A stretch of 64,000 nt of DNA, taken from the NCBI RefSeq assembly GCF_001545115.1, contig NZ_FCNU01000011.1, forward strand, positions 332,985 through 396,984, written 5' to 3'. Below are positions 19,021 to 28,468 of the stretch, piece after piece. The stretch comes from Candidatus Protochlamydia phocaeensis (lineage in GTDB: Bacteria > Chlamydiota > Chlamydiia > Chlamydiales > Parachlamydiaceae). The notes beneath the pieces were generated by a model, which did not search any database, was not told the origin of the DNA, and saw only the letters and a program-made list of their open reading frames with translations. The position numbers were made by a program, and so were the translations under genes. Position 1 is the stretch's first letter. Every line of letters begins with the position of its first letter.

Positions 19021-19576
19021 TCAACCTTTCCCCTTACCCGTTATTGAAGAAAGCCGCCTGGTCTTTGAGGAATCTTTAATTAAGATCCGGCGAGATATGT
19101 TGCGCAAGGGTCAACAGCCTCCTTACCGCTATTATTCTTTGCTCACCCGCCCTTTCGCTGTTGTCATCTTGGCAACGACTCCGGAAGAATCCTATGTGCT
19201 CATTGAAGAATACCGCCATCCGACAGGAAAGATTTTATTGGGATGTCCAGGAGGTTACATCGATGAAGGAGAAGATCCGCTAGAGTCCGCTGCCCGGGAA
19301 TTTGAAGAAGAGACAGGCTATCGAGCTGATTCATTTGAGCTGATAGGAAGCGCTTTCCCCTATGCGGGAGTCAGTGCGCAAAAAACATTTTATATCAAAG
19401 CAAAAAATGCCGTCCTTCATTCGAAGCCCAAGCTTGAACCTTCAGAAGTCATTCAAACACGCCTTTTATCTGCTGAACAGCTGAATCGGACCATTGAAGA
19501 AGGCATAGAATTAGACGGCACGCTTTGCACGGCCCTTTTTTTCCATGCCCGCCGCTATATTCTTACCACTCCTTAA
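19013..19576 (+). CDS. Nudix hydrolase, ADP-ribose pyrophosphatase-like
   Basis: Hydrolyses a nucleoside diphosphate linked to another moiety; ADP-ribose is the likely substrate by resemblance to the ADPRase group. The 187-residue protein carries an exact Nudix box at residues 81-103: G81, E87, R95, E96, E99, E100, G102. The N-terminal half supplies the strands typical of ADPRases (YYSLLTRPFAVVIL, VLIEEYRHP). A conserved Pro/Tyr region about 14 residues after the box (SAFPYAGVSAQKTFYI) also suits that subgroup. The ATG overlaps the end of pknD by 8 bases, so it is probably translated with it. No link between kinase and Nudix activity is known to me. Confidence 0.9.
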   Translation: MSNQPFPLPVIEESRLVFEESLIKIRRDMLRKGQQPPYRYYSLLTRPFAVVILATTPEESYVLIEEYRHPTGKILLGCPGGYIDEGEDPLESAAREFEEETGYRADSFELIGSAFPYAGVSAQKTFYIKAKNAVLHSKPKLEPSEVIQTRLLSAEQLNRTIEEGIELDGTLCTALFFHARRYILTTP

Positions 19577-19716
19577 CAGATTAAAGAATTAGCTATAGAA
19601 AAAATGCATTAAAGTAAGGAAGAGGGCAAATTTAATTTTACTTGCCGGAGAATCGCTCTTCTGTTAAACACGTGACCTTTTATTATACAACATCCTTCTA
19701 AACAAGGAGTTTTACA

Positions 19717-20193
19717 ATGAACATAAGCTTATACTCTCAAAATTGGGCATCGAAAGTCTTCGATAAAATTAAAGTAACCACCCAGACATCAGCCGATATA
19801 ACCAGCGAGTGGGCCGGAAAAGTAGGAAAATGGACAGGACGAGCTGTCGTCTACATCAAAAGCATCCCTTCCCGCATGCAAGAAAGCGATCGCTATGCCG
19901 TGGCCGTCATTTTGGGAGCCAATCTAGCCATGTTCGCGCTTATTTATAAAATTACGGCATTCGTTAACCGACGCATTCAGGCAGATTCTCCTCCTTTAGA
20001 CAACGATCAAATTAGAATAAAGAATTATGTCCTTGATTTTATTACCGGCACCTCCATGCTGACATTTAATCTAGTCTTTTCGCGCTTAACCCAATATTCC
20101 ATTCACCCTCTGGCAATAGCCGCATTTGCAATCAGCAGCATTATTCTAAGAAGGGGCCTTGCGCGCGAATCTACCTCGACTGCTTCGGTATAG
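19717..20193 (+). CDS. Small membrane protein, Inc-like topology
   Basis: A 158-residue protein with AAGGAG eight bases before the ATG at 19717. The first 65 residues are amphipathic and charged. Hydrophobic segments follow at about 66-86 (YAVAVILGANLAMFALIYKI), 110-125 and 132-148. There is no cleavable signal peptide. Paired membrane helices behind a soluble head recall Inc-type or inner-membrane proteins; the family is not recognised. A hairpin with 11-bp arms at 20281-20313 follows the gene. Confidence 0.65.
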   Translation: MNISLYSQNWASKVFDKIKVTTQTSADITSEWAGKVGKWTGRAVVYIKSIPSRMQESDRYAVAVILGANLAMFALIYKITAFVNRRIQADSPPLDNDQIRIKNYVLDFITGTSMLTFNLVFSRLTQYSIHPLAIAAFAISSIILRRGLARESTSTASV

Positions 20194-20280
20194 GCTACGC
20201 ACAAAGCCTTTTAGAGAATGTATTAAATTCAGAATCACCTATATTTGAAAGGAGATTCTCTCGGGGAATCTGACATCAGA

Positions 20281-20313
20281 TAGCGGGCAATAGGGAGTGA
20301 CGATTGCCCGCTA
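20281..20313 (+). terminator. Hairpin after the small membrane protein
   Basis: TAGCGGGCAAT (20281-20291) pairs perfectly with ATTGCCCGCTA (20303-20313) around an 11-base loop. It lies between two converging genes and lacks a long T-run, so the terminator call is moderate. Confidence 0.55.
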
Positions 20314-20361
20314 ATTCACGTCGCTTAAGGGGAAAAAAGAACGCGAACCTAGATCATTAGC

Positions 20362-21801
20362 TTAAACCCTGAAAGTGGCAAATTGCCATTCATCCTCTTC
20401 TTTGGGCAAACTTGCATTAAAGGGAAGAAAGGCTTGGACATCTGACAAAGGCGACCAATCCACTTGCTGCGAGAGGAATTGGCCTAAATAAGGCTTGGCG
20501 ATTTCCATGATCTCTTGGTAATTCAAATCATCGGGAAGGCAACAGCCTTCTTGCGGATGCCGAATCGCATAAATAATAGCCGCAACCACTCCTATTGCAA
20601 CTTGAACCGTTGTAGCGTTTTGGCCTGGCACAAGCCGCCGCGCTTCTTCTATATCTAGAATGCTCCCAATCCACCACGCCTTTAAATCATGTCCCATCAA
20701 TAGACATCCCAATTCATCGCTTCCGGAAAGAATTTCATGCGATAAGATGCGCCTTTCTTTTTGAGGGCGGTAAGCCCGCATATGCAATTCCTGCAGGGAA
20801 TTAATGGTCGAGTCACAAGGACAATAAGCGTAATGCACAGTGGGCCGGTAGACGGTTTGCCCGTCTTGATAGACTGTTAAAAATTGGGATAGGCTGAACG
20901 CCTCTCCATGACGGATCACCATTCCGACAATCGGGCCGCTAGGTACCCAGGAGCGGACCCATGTATGAATGCCTTTTTGAGACAGGCAAATTTGATTGCC
21001 AGGCCCCTTTGAATGCAAGAGAGCTCCTGGAGGGAGTTGCCTTTCGTGCGTGCCCCATCCAATCTCCGACGGCGCCATTCCTTCTTCAATGATGCCTTCC
21101 ACGCTCCACGTATTGACGAATTCATTGACACGCTTGGGATCGTTGGCGATTTGGGTGTCCCTTTCCGAAATATGGATGGTTTTCAACCCAATCGCTTGAG
21201 CCAAGCGAGGGAAATCTAAATGGTGAAGAGCCTGCTCAAGCCCCACCTGTCTTTCAGCCGCAAGCGGCCGTTTCAATAGCTCTTGCGCAATATCAATGAG
21301 GCCTTGTTTAACAAAATGCGAAACGAGGCCGGGATTGGCTCCGTGATCGATAATGGCTGTCGGCCCTTTTTTTTCCAAAGCGGCAAGCCTGTCTTTCAAC
21401 CTCATCTGCCGATGATAAAGCGTTAGCTCTCGGGGATCTCTGATCGCATAATGATCAAAGGGATTCCAAAGCTCCAAGGACGTATTGATATACCGCACTT
21501 GGCGCTGTTGGCACCACTCAATCAAGCTGGCCGTCTCTAAATTCCAGGCTAAATCGACCAATAAATCTCCCGGCGAAAGACAGTTTATCAATATTTCTTG
21601 ATAATTTTCTTGCGTCAAGCGCACTTGTTCATAGCGAACTCCGCGCCTAATAAAAGGTTCGATGGCAGAGCGATTATCTACAAAATCAATGATAGTCACA
21701 GAAGAAGGCAAGATATCGATCAAATTAAATAAAATGGGCAACGTGCATTGAGCCACGCTTCCGCAACCAATGATAACGATATTTTGCCTAAATGGAACCA
21801 T
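20362..21801 (-). CDS. Homospermidine synthase
   Basis: Makes sym-homospermidine from putrescine in an NAD+-dependent reaction (or from putrescine and spermidine). The product has about 480 residues, close to the roughly 477 of bacterial enzymes. An N-terminal Rossmann fold shows IVIIGCGSVAQ (about residues 9-19), and the body has the saccharopine-dehydrogenase-like landmarks of the family: VDLAWN, YINTSLELWNPF and DHGANPGLVSHF. Two adjacent ATGs are possible; AAGGAG is three bases from the first (21804) and six from the second (21801), so the second is favoured. It stands alone between converging and diverging neighbours, and no other polyamine gene is visible. I do not know it from pathogenic chlamydiae, so it is probably an acquired or retained environmental function. 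Confidence 0.88.
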   Translation of the reverse strand: MVPFRQNIVIIGCGSVAQCTLPILFNLIDILPSSVTIIDFVDNRSAIEPFIRRGVRYEQVRLTQENYQEILINCLSPGDLLVDLAWNLETASLIEWCQQRQVRYINTSLELWNPFDHYAIRDPRELTLYHRQMRLKDRLAALEKKGPTAIIDHGANPGLVSHFVKQGLIDIAQELLKRPLAAERQVGLEQALHHLDFPRLAQAIGLKTIHISERDTQIANDPKRVNEFVNTWSVEGIIEEGMAPSEIGWGTHERQLPPGALLHSKGPGNQICLSQKGIHTWVRSWVPSGPIVGMVIRHGEAFSLSQFLTVYQDGQTVYRPTVHYAYCPCDSTINSLQELHMRAYRPQKERRILSHEILSGSDELGCLLMGHDLKAWWIGSILDIEEARRLVPGQNATTVQVAIGVVAAIIYAIRHPQEGCCLPDDLNYQEIMEIAKPYLGQFLSQQVDWSPLSDVQAFLPFNASLPKEEDEWQFATFRV

Positions 21802-21924
21802 CATGAACTCCTTATAAGTTAAGGAAATAAGTTAAATTTTAGCACACTTGCCGGCACAAATTGCCATAATAATAATTAAACCATATATTTTAACCTGATT
21901 TTTAAAGAAAAGAGAGGAAAAGCG

Positions 21925-22368
21925 ATGAGAGTGGAATTTTTAAGAGTAGAGGAATTTTCTAGATGGCTAGGTCAGATGACGCAGCCCACCCATCCGTATT
22001 ATTTTTCTGCGCAGCTCCTCCTTTTTTCCGGACTGTCTTATTTAAGCACGGCCTGCCTAACGTCTATTCCTCCCGTCCAGGGAATGGCTTTTATGACTAT
22101 AGCCTTTACCATTAGCCACTTTGTTGCCCCTCTCTTTGCCAAATGGCTAGAGCCTTATTGGACTGTTTCCCTTGTTCCTTTAGCGGGTCAAATCCTGCAT
22201 TTAACCACCTCTGCGTTGCTATCCAAGGCGATCTGCTTTCTTGCCGGCTATCATTTAACACTGACCCAGATTGCCCAAGTCAGTTCGGCCTTTCTAGTAG
22301 CCGTCTATGTGCTAAAATTCGCCTTATTAAAATTCAGGCAATTATACCAATTTCCCTCCACAGCTTGA
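21925..22368 (+). CDS. Hypothetical multi-pass membrane protein
   Basis: A 147-residue protein with GAGG before the ATG at 21925. After about 28 polar residues there are four hydrophobic stretches: roughly 28-50 (AQLLLFSGLSYLSTACLTSI), 55-72, 82-108 and 118-138. It is an integral inner-membrane protein with no recognised transporter motif. A GGGATT/AATCCC hairpin at 22470-22486 separates it from valS, which follows by about 200 bases. It is divergent from the homospermidine synthase gene. Confidence 0.65.
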   Translation: MRVEFLRVEEFSRWLGQMTQPTHPYYFSAQLLLFSGLSYLSTACLTSIPPVQGMAFMTIAFTISHFVAPLFAKWLEPYWTVSLVPLAGQILHLTTSALLSKAICFLAGYHLTLTQIAQVSSAFLVAVYVLKFALLKFRQLYQFPSTA

Positions 22369-22564
22369 TTGACTTCGGTATAGAGGAAAGTTGCAAATCC
22401 TTCCCCATTTATGCTAAATTATTTTCGTTTTATTAGAGAGGGTATTAAAACCTTAATTAATCGATAGTTGGGATTATTTTAATCCCCCTTGTCAAATTCA
22501 TAGTTCAACCTTCAATAAATTGAATGATTGCATTCCTGCCCGGATTGCCTCAATAAGGAGACCC

Positions 22565-25423
22565 ATGGCCGATTTACCCAAAGCCTATGAAGCAAAAACC
22601 ATTGATGCAAAGTGGTATCAATTTTGGGAGGCCCGCGGCTATTTTCGCGCCGACGCCCATTCTACAAAACCTGCTTATTGCATTGTCATCCCCCCTCCAA
22701 ATGTGACAGGTGTCTTGCATATGGGCCATGCGCTTGTGAACACCTTGCAAGATATTCTTATCCGTTGGAAACGCATGCAAGGTTTTGAAACACTATGGGT
22801 TCCAGGAACAGACCACGCGGGTATCGCCACACAGATGGTGGTTGAACGGCATCTCATTCGGACGCACAATAAAAAGAGAAAGGATTTTTCGCGCGAAGAA
22901 TTCCTCGTCCATGTGTGGGAATGGAAAGACAAAAGCGAGACCCGCATTATTGAACAGCTGAAGCGCTTGGGCAGCTCTTGCGACTGGTCCAGGCAGCGCT
23001 TTACCATGGACGAGGGAAATACACGCGCCGTCCGAACCATGTTCAAAAAATTGTTCGACGATGGCTTAATTTATCAAGGCGACTATCTTGTCAATTGGGA
23101 TCCTGTGACACAGACGGCTTTAGCCGATGATGAGGTAGAATACGAAGAAAAGCAGTCTTTCCTCTGGCATTTTAAGTATCCCTTAGCCGATGGATCGGGT
23201 TATATTCATATTGCAACAACCCGCCCAGAGACAATGCTGGGAGATACGGCGGTAGCCGTTTCCCCTCAGGATGAGCGCTATGCAAGCCTTATTGGCAAAA
23301 CCGTCATGCTTCCTTTGGTTGACCGTCCTATCCCCATTATCGCAGATCATCATGTCGACCCTGCCTTCGGGACAGGAATGGTGAAAGTCACTCCGGCGCA
23401 TGACCCGAACGACTATCAAATGGGCTTGACGCATCGCCTGCCTTTCATCAATATTCTCACTCCCGACGGCAAAATTAATGCCAATGGAGGAGAATTCGAA
23501 GGTCTGACCATGGCAGAGGCGCGCGAAGCCGTTGTCGCTCGCATGAAGGAACTTGGCCTTGTAGAGAAAATCGAACCTCACGTCCATCGCGTCGGCGTGT
23601 CTTACCGCTCTAAAGCGACGATCGAGCCTTATCTTTCCAAGCAATGGTTTATCCGCATGGACGGATTTGCCAAACAGCTTCGCGAAGCGGTCGATCAGGC
23701 AGAAGTCAAATTGATCCCTTCTCATTGGGAAAGCACTTATTTCCATTGGATTGACAACTTGCGCGACTGGTGCATCAGCCGCCAGCTTTGGTGGGGGCAT
23801 CGCATTCCAATCTGGTACCACAAAGACGATCCCAAGCGCCTGATTTGCTACGATGGAGCGGACATACCGGAAGAGGTCAAGCAAGCTCCGGATGAATGGA
23901 TACAAGATCCCGATGTCTTAGATACGTGGTTTTCATCGGCATTATGGCCTTTTGCGACTTTGGGCTGGCCGGACAAGACGCCCGAGCTGGATAAATTTTA
24001 TCCCAATTCAGTGCTGGTGACAGGCCATGACATTTTATTCTTCTGGGTAGCCCGCATGATCATGATGGGCAAATACGCCATGGGAAAAGCGCCGTTTCCC
24101 GAAACATTCCTGCATGGCCTCATTTATGGCAAATCTTATTGGCGCAATTCGCCCGAAGGGGGAATTTTCTATGCCAGCGAACAAGAGCGCTTAGAGTATG
24201 ACTTGGGCAAGCCAACCCCTAAAGAGGTCTTTTCGAAATGGGAAAAAATGTCCAAATCCAAGGGCAATATCATCGATCCTTTAGAAATGATCGATCAATA
24301 CGGAACGGACGCCGTCCGAATGGCCCTTTGCGCAAGCGCCACGCAAGCGCGTCAGATTGATCTCGATCGCCGCCGCTTTGAAGAATTTAAAAACTTTGCC
24401 AATAAAATTTGGAACGGCGCACGCTTTGTTTTAATGAATCTGGACGGAAATGAAGAGCTCAGCAGCCATCCTCTCGATGCACGCTCATTCTCCACAGGCT
24501 TGGACGAATCCCTCCTCAGCTTAGAAGACCGCTGGATCCTCTCAACATTGGCCCGCACGGTAAAAAGCGTAAATAATAGCTTGCAGCATTATCTATTTGA
24601 TCAAGCCGCTTTAGAGGCCTATGACTTTTTCTGGAAGGAATTCTGCGCTTATTATGTTGAAATTGCAAAACCCATTCTATTTGGAAAAATAGGAACAGCC
24701 CCGGAGCGGATCAATAAACAAAAACTGCTCGTTATTGTTCTTTGCCAGGCTATCCGCCTGATGCACCCAATGGCCCCTTTTATTACCGAAGAACTTTTCC
24801 ATATTCTAAAGGAACGGTTTGAAGGCCTCGAAGAGGGCAAAGCAACAGATCCTTATACTATTGAATGCATTCGCGCCCTAAAAAGCCCCGCTTGCCTAAC
24901 AGCTCCTTACCCGCAAGTCATCCGTGAAAGCGACCTCAATCCTCAAATCGACCAGACCTTTGCTTTAATGGAGCAAGTTGTCTATACGATCCGCAATATT
25001 CGCGGAGAAATGAAGCTTTCCCCCGGCACGGCGACCGATGTTTATATCATTGGACAACCGGATGATCCGGAATGGCAAACGGTCAAAGAAAATATCGGCA
25101 TTATCTCGGCTTTAGTGCGCACGCAACGCATTGAAGTACAGAGCAAAGAAACGGCAATGGGATTTGCTTGCACGGGAGTATTCCATTCCTTGAAAATCAT
25201 GCTGCCTCTTCCCGAAGAATTGCTTAAACAAGAGAAGGCGCGCTTAAGCAAAGAAAAAGAAAAATTAGAAGCTGCTTTGGAAAAACTCAACGTCCAGCTT
25301 TCTAATCCCGACTTTGTCAGCCGCGCGCCTGCCCAGCTCATCGAAAAGCAAAAAAATCAGCTTGAACAGGGAGAAAGGGAATTACAGGAAATTAACCGCA
25401 AGTTAAAAACCTTTTCTGACTGA
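22565..25423 (+). CDS. valS: Valyl-tRNA synthetase
   Basis: Charges tRNA-Val with valine; class I synthetase. The ATG at 22565 follows AAGGAG (22555-22560), which is better supported than an upstream start, and gives 952 residues, normal for ValRS. The HIGH box is HMGH (52-55) within PPPNVTGVLHMGHAL, and the KMSKS box is exact at 561-565. The editing domain contains TTRPETMLGDTAVAV. The C-terminus is the expected coiled-coil tRNA arm (LSKEKEKLEAALEKL to the end). From memory it lies next to pknD in Chlamydia too, but here a homospermidine synthase, a Nudix gene and two membrane-protein genes separate them. Confidence 0.98.
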   Translation: MADLPKAYEAKTIDAKWYQFWEARGYFRADAHSTKPAYCIVIPPPNVTGVLHMGHALVNTLQDILIRWKRMQGFETLWVPGTDHAGIATQMVVERHLIRTHNKKRKDFSREEFLVHVWEWKDKSETRIIEQLKRLGSSCDWSRQRFTMDEGNTRAVRTMFKKLFDDGLIYQGDYLVNWDPVTQTALADDEVEYEEKQSFLWHFKYPLADGSGYIHIATTRPETMLGDTAVAVSPQDERYASLIGKTVMLPLVDRPIPIIADHHVDPAFGTGMVKVTPAHDPNDYQMGLTHRLPFINILTPDGKINANGGEFEGLTMAEAREAVVARMKELGLVEKIEPHVHRVGVSYRSKATIEPYLSKQWFIRMDGFAKQLREAVDQAEVKLIPSHWESTYFHWIDNLRDWCISRQLWWGHRIPIWYHKDDPKRLICYDGADIPEEVKQAPDEWIQDPDVLDTWFSSALWPFATLGWPDKTPELDKFYPNSVLVTGHDILFFWVARMIMMGKYAMGKAPFPETFLHGLIYGKSYWRNSPEGGIFYASEQERLEYDLGKPTPKEVFSKWEKMSKSKGNIIDPLEMIDQYGTDAVRMALCASATQARQIDLDRRRFEEFKNFANKIWNGARFVLMNLDGNEELSSHPLDARSFSTGLDESLLSLEDRWILSTLARTVKSVNNSLQHYLFDQAALEAYDFFWKEFCAYYVEIAKPILFGKIGTAPERINKQKLLVIVLCQAIRLMHPMAPFITEELFHILKERFEGLEEGKATDPYTIECIRALKSPACLTAPYPQVIRESDLNPQIDQTFALMEQVVYTIRNIRGEMKLSPGTATDVYIIGQPDDPEWQTVKENIGIISALVRTQRIEVQSKETAMGFACTGVFHSLKIMLPLPEELLKQEKARLSKEKEKLEAALEKLNVQLSNPDFVSRAPAQLIEKQKNQLEQGERELQEINRKLKTFSD

Positions 25424-25428
25424 TCCTT

Positions 25429-25638
25429 TCATACATAAGGGAATTCAACCTTGAATTCCCTTATCTCCCAAACCAAACGTTTTTCCCGAATAGAAAATTC
25501 TAAGAGAAGAGATGAAAACAGCTCATGATCTCTGAATTCGACTTGGCATTCCTTGCGAAATTCATCCATCCCCGCACCGAATAAACAGATATAAGGATAT
25601 AAAGAGAATGCCGCTACAAACCAAGCACGCCTATTCAA
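25429..25638 (-). CDS. Possible small secreted protein, doubtful
   Basis: A 69-codon frame starting with TTG at 25638. The first 20 residues (NRRAWFVAAFSLYPYICLFG) look like a signal peptide, and the rest is rich in Glu, Phe and Arg. There is no good Shine-Dalgarno, and the last codons lie inside the perfect palindrome at 25435-25464. It may be a small real gene, a remnant, or chance. Confidence 0.3.
   Translation of the reverse strand: MNRRAWFVAAFSLYPYICLFGAGMDEFRKECQVEFRDHELFSSLLLEFSIREKRLVWEIREFKVEFPYV
25435..25464 (+). terminator. Perfect palindromic hairpin after valS
   Basis: ATAAGGGAATTCAA (25435-25448) pairs with TTGAATTCCCTTAT (25451-25464) around a 2-base loop: 14 bp without mismatch. 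It lies 11 bases after the valS stop and overlaps the end of a doubtful minus-strand frame. The most likely role is transcription termination of valS, although there is no T-run. Confidence 0.6.
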
Positions 25639-25877
25639 ATGCTTTTATAAAAGAAAGAAACTTGAATTCAGCTCGTTAGCGGTTTTAATTCCCTCTCTGA
25701 TAGCCCTTTACAATTCATATATAAATTTAAAATTTTAAAATACCACATTTTCAAATTTATTTTTCCTTAATCATATTTTAACACATAAAAGTTAACATTT
25801 AGATTAATTAAAAATTTGTTTTAAAAATAAGAATTTAGTATTATAAAAATAAAACTAAACAAATTTATTAACAACAT

Positions 25878-26954
25878 ATGATTAAACCAATTTCTCACTC
25901 CTATTCCAACTCTGCGTTTTATTCCGTAGATGCCCATCTAACTAGTAAGGGAAAATTGGAGATATCTACAGGTGATCGGACGTACCAAGTCAAATTATTG
26001 GATAAGGATGGCCTATTATTAAATAGAAATAAGTTTGATTCAAAAAAGATTGAACCTATTAAACAATTTTTTGCTCATGTGCTTCGCGAAAGCAAATTTA
26101 ATAACAAAAATGAAAAAATTAAAGCGTTGACGATTACCCTTAATTCTACCGACTCGGCAGAAGTGACAATCCTTAAGAAAAACCGAATTGAACGCGTATA
26201 TCGCGAAAAGGTGATTTCTATTACGGATCCCCATTTAAAAGAAATTTTCTCTCCTATGGGTGGTCCCAAATCCGTCATACAAATCCGTCACGTCAACCAT
26301 TCGTCTCTTGTTCGAAGTGTTGTTAAAGCTTTTAAGAACTTCCTCGGCTTATTTTTTGGCAAAAAATCTCCAGCTACAAGAGAACTGCAAGGAGAATTTA
26401 AACACCTCATTTCTCAATTTCCTCGAAAAATCCAAAAGGCCTTTTTAGAGCGCTTATCCAAAATAACAGATGAAGAGCGCTATACGGCCACCTATTTGAG
26501 AGAAAAAATTGACTGGACTGGTTTGGATCAAAAAGACATTATTTTAAAGATTTTAAATGGCGCTTATGTCTTGATTGAAGATGATGGAAAAACGTACCAA
26601 GATTGGACCGCGCACTTAGAGGAAAAACACGAGCGTCCCTCTTCTCATGAGTCCAATGCCAAGCAATACGCTTTCCGCGGACCTATTGCAAGCGAAGGCC
26701 TATTCTCTAAAAAGACAATTACCTTGCCGGATGGAACCAAGAAAGAGGCTACCTGGTTTCAGCTCGAGCGCTATCCTGCAAAATTGGGGTATTACATCGC
26801 CCATTTATGGACATGGCTGCTCTATAAGAAAACAGGGCTCAATCAAGGTCCTTTTGGCAGCTCCCCTCATAGCGAAAAGTCCAACCCGCTTGTGTTACGC
26901 CTGCGTTCTCCGGGATCGGATCATCCCGTTTTTCCTGTTGCGGCCGCAGCCTAA
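25878..26954 (+). CDS. Hypothetical effector-like protein
   Basis: A 358-residue protein, family not recognised. The first half is Lys/Ser/Thr-rich with beta-strand character (FYSVDAHLTSKGKLEIS, TYQVKLLDKDG), and residues about 140-165 include a short hydrophobic patch (VVKAFKNFLGLFFGKK). The C-terminal third has a compact, aromatic-rich block, TWFQLERYPAKLGYYIAHLW followed by TGLNQGPFGSSPHSE and NPLVLRL, that looks like a conserved domain. There is no signal peptide and no clear Shine-Dalgarno; the upstream 200 bases are very AT-rich, as for other accessory genes here. It ends in a good terminator at 26987. A role in the host is possible but not shown. Confidence 0.7.
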   Translation: MIKPISHSYSNSAFYSVDAHLTSKGKLEISTGDRTYQVKLLDKDGLLLNRNKFDSKKIEPIKQFFAHVLRESKFNNKNEKIKALTITLNSTDSAEVTILKKNRIERVYREKVISITDPHLKEIFSPMGGPKSVIQIRHVNHSSLVRSVVKAFKNFLGLFFGKKSPATRELQGEFKHLISQFPRKIQKAFLERLSKITDEERYTATYLREKIDWTGLDQKDIILKILNGAYVLIEDDGKTYQDWTAHLEEKHERPSSHESNAKQYAFRGPIASEGLFSKKTITLPDGTKKEATWFQLERYPAKLGYYIAHLWTWLLYKKTGLNQGPFGSSPHSEKSNPLVLRLRSPGSDHPVFPVAAAA

Positions 26955-26986
26955 AATTACCGAAAAAAATTTCCCCTGTAAAAGAC

Positions 26987-27024
26987 AAAGCTCCAAAGAG
27001 GGAATCCTCTTTGGAGCTTTTGTT
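26987..27024 (+). terminator. Bidirectional terminator between converging genes
   Basis: AAAGCTCCAAAGAGG (26987-27001) pairs perfectly with CCTCTTTGGAGCTTT (27006-27020), with a 4-base loop and flanking A and T runs. It serves the gene ending at 26954 and the symporter ending at 27056. Confidence 0.85.
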
Positions 27025-27055
27025 TATCAATCGCAATGGAAAGCGCAACAATAAC

Positions 27056-28468
27056 TTAAGCCAAGGCCTCATTGTTAAGAGCTGCCTGTTTTTCCGCTTT
27101 CAATACATTTAGGAAAAGGTGGGTTTCAGCAATGACCACACTCGACAAGGCGCATAGTCCAATCAGATTAGGGAAGGCCATCAAACCATTAAAGACATCG
27201 GAAATTTTCCAAACAATATCTAACTCTAGTACAGCTCCCGGAATAATAACTAAGGTAAATAAAATGCGGTAAAAAGGCACCGATTTAACGCCAAATAAAT
27301 ATTCCACGCATTTTTCTCCATAATACGCCCAGCCTAAAAGGGTCGTAAAAGCAAACAGGATAAGTCCGATTGTTACCACATAGCCTCCGCCTGAAAAAAC
27401 GGATTCAAAAGCTGCAACGGTCATGGACGCTCCATTTAATAATTTGCCTTCGGCATCCATTTGTCCAAAAACACCTGTCACCCCCAAAACCAATCCCGTT
27501 ACCGAACACATGATAATAGTGGCTAAGAATGAACCTGTCATAGACACAAGCGCTTGACGTCCGGGAAGATCCGTTTTGGCAGCCGCAGCGGCGATAGAAG
27601 CCGTCCCTAATCCCGCTTCGCTCGTCATCAAGCCTCGACTCACACCGACTCTTAAGGCTAGCAGCATGGTCGATCCCATGAAACCGCCAAACGCCGCTTG
27701 CCCGGTAAAGGCATGCGTGACAATGGCCATCAGGGTGCCGGGAATCTCCATATAATTGAATGCTAAAATAACGCTTGCGCCGGCAATGTAAAAGAGGGCC
27801 ATGAAGGGAACCAAAAAACCGGCCACTTTGCCGATGCTCTTGATCCCGCCCAGCAGGGTTAGCCCCGTCAAGGCAGCCACGGTAATACCGGACCACCAAG
27901 GATTGATGTGAAACATTCTTCCCATGACATCTGCGACGGAATTGGCTTGAAGCATATTTCCCCCGCCTAGCGCCGCTATGGCGCCGAATAAGGCGAAGCA
28001 GACGGCTAGCCAGCGCCAGCCCAGCCCGGAGGCAATGAAATACATCGGTCCGCCGCACATTTCTCCCCGCGCATCTGTCACGCGGTATTTTACGGCTAAG
28101 ATGGCTTCGGCATATTTAGTGGCCATTCCCAAAAGAGCCGTCACCCACATCCAAAACAAAGCGCCCAATCCGCCGACAGCAAGGGCGGTTGCCACACCGG
28201 CAATATTTCCTATCCCAATCGTCGCTGCTAAAGCTGTCATTAAAGATTCAAAATGGCTGATATCTCCTTTTCCTTCAGCTTCCGGATGATCCTTGCTTGG
28301 ACTGAAGACCAGTTTTAAGGCATAACCTAAGTAGCGGAACTGCAATCCGCGCAAGGCAATGGTCAAATAAATGCCAACTCCGGACAAAAGGATTAAAAGA
28401 GGAGCTCCCCACACCCAACTATAAAGGACGTCCAGTCCATTCAATAACGTTTCACCCAAATTCGACAT
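27056..28468 (-). CDS. Na+:alanine (AgcS family) symporter, second copy
   Basis: Imports alanine or glycine with Na+ (AgcS/DagA/AlsT family), inner membrane. Length 470, typical. The family signature GGLGALFWMWVTALLG occupies residues 99-114, preceded by the conserved GDISHFESLMTALAATIGIGNIAG block. About ten hydrophobic helices are visible. The start codon directly abuts the stop of the upstream paralogue (0 bases), so both are one transcription unit with coupled translation. The two copies have diverged, which suggests different amino-acid preference or affinity. Substrate is by family only. Confidence 0.93.
   Translation of the reverse strand: MSNLGETLLNGLDVLYSWVWGAPLLILLSGVGIYLTIALRGLQFRYLGYALKLVFSPSKDHPEAEGKGDISHFESLMTALAATIGIGNIAGVATALAVGGLGALFWMWVTALLGMATKYAEAILAVKYRVTDARGEMCGGPMYFIASGLGWRWLAVCFALFGAIAALGGGNMLQANSVADVMGRMFHINPWWSGITVAALTGLTLLGGIKSIGKVAGFLVPFMALFYIAGASVILAFNYMEIPGTLMAIVTHAFTGQAAFGGFMGSTMLLALRVGVSRGLMTSEAGLGTASIAAAAAKTDLPGRQALVSMTGSFLATIIMCSVTGLVLGVTGVFGQMDAEGKLLNGASMTVAAFESVFSGGGYVVTIGLILFAFTTLLGWAYYGEKCVEYLFGVKSVPFYRILFTLVIIPGAVLELDIVWKISDVFNGLMAFPNLIGLCALSSVVIAETHLFLNVLKAEKQAALNNEALA

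Noticed and set aside
20185..22382. Recurrent CTTCGGTATA near 20187 and 22374, also in the stem at 55183-55244
   Set aside because: A 10-base match in three places may be coincidence; no longer shared flanks were seen.
23183..23905. A 240-codon minus-strand frame inside valS
   Set aside because: Antisense to a conserved synthetase; long antisense frames are expected from the codon bias.
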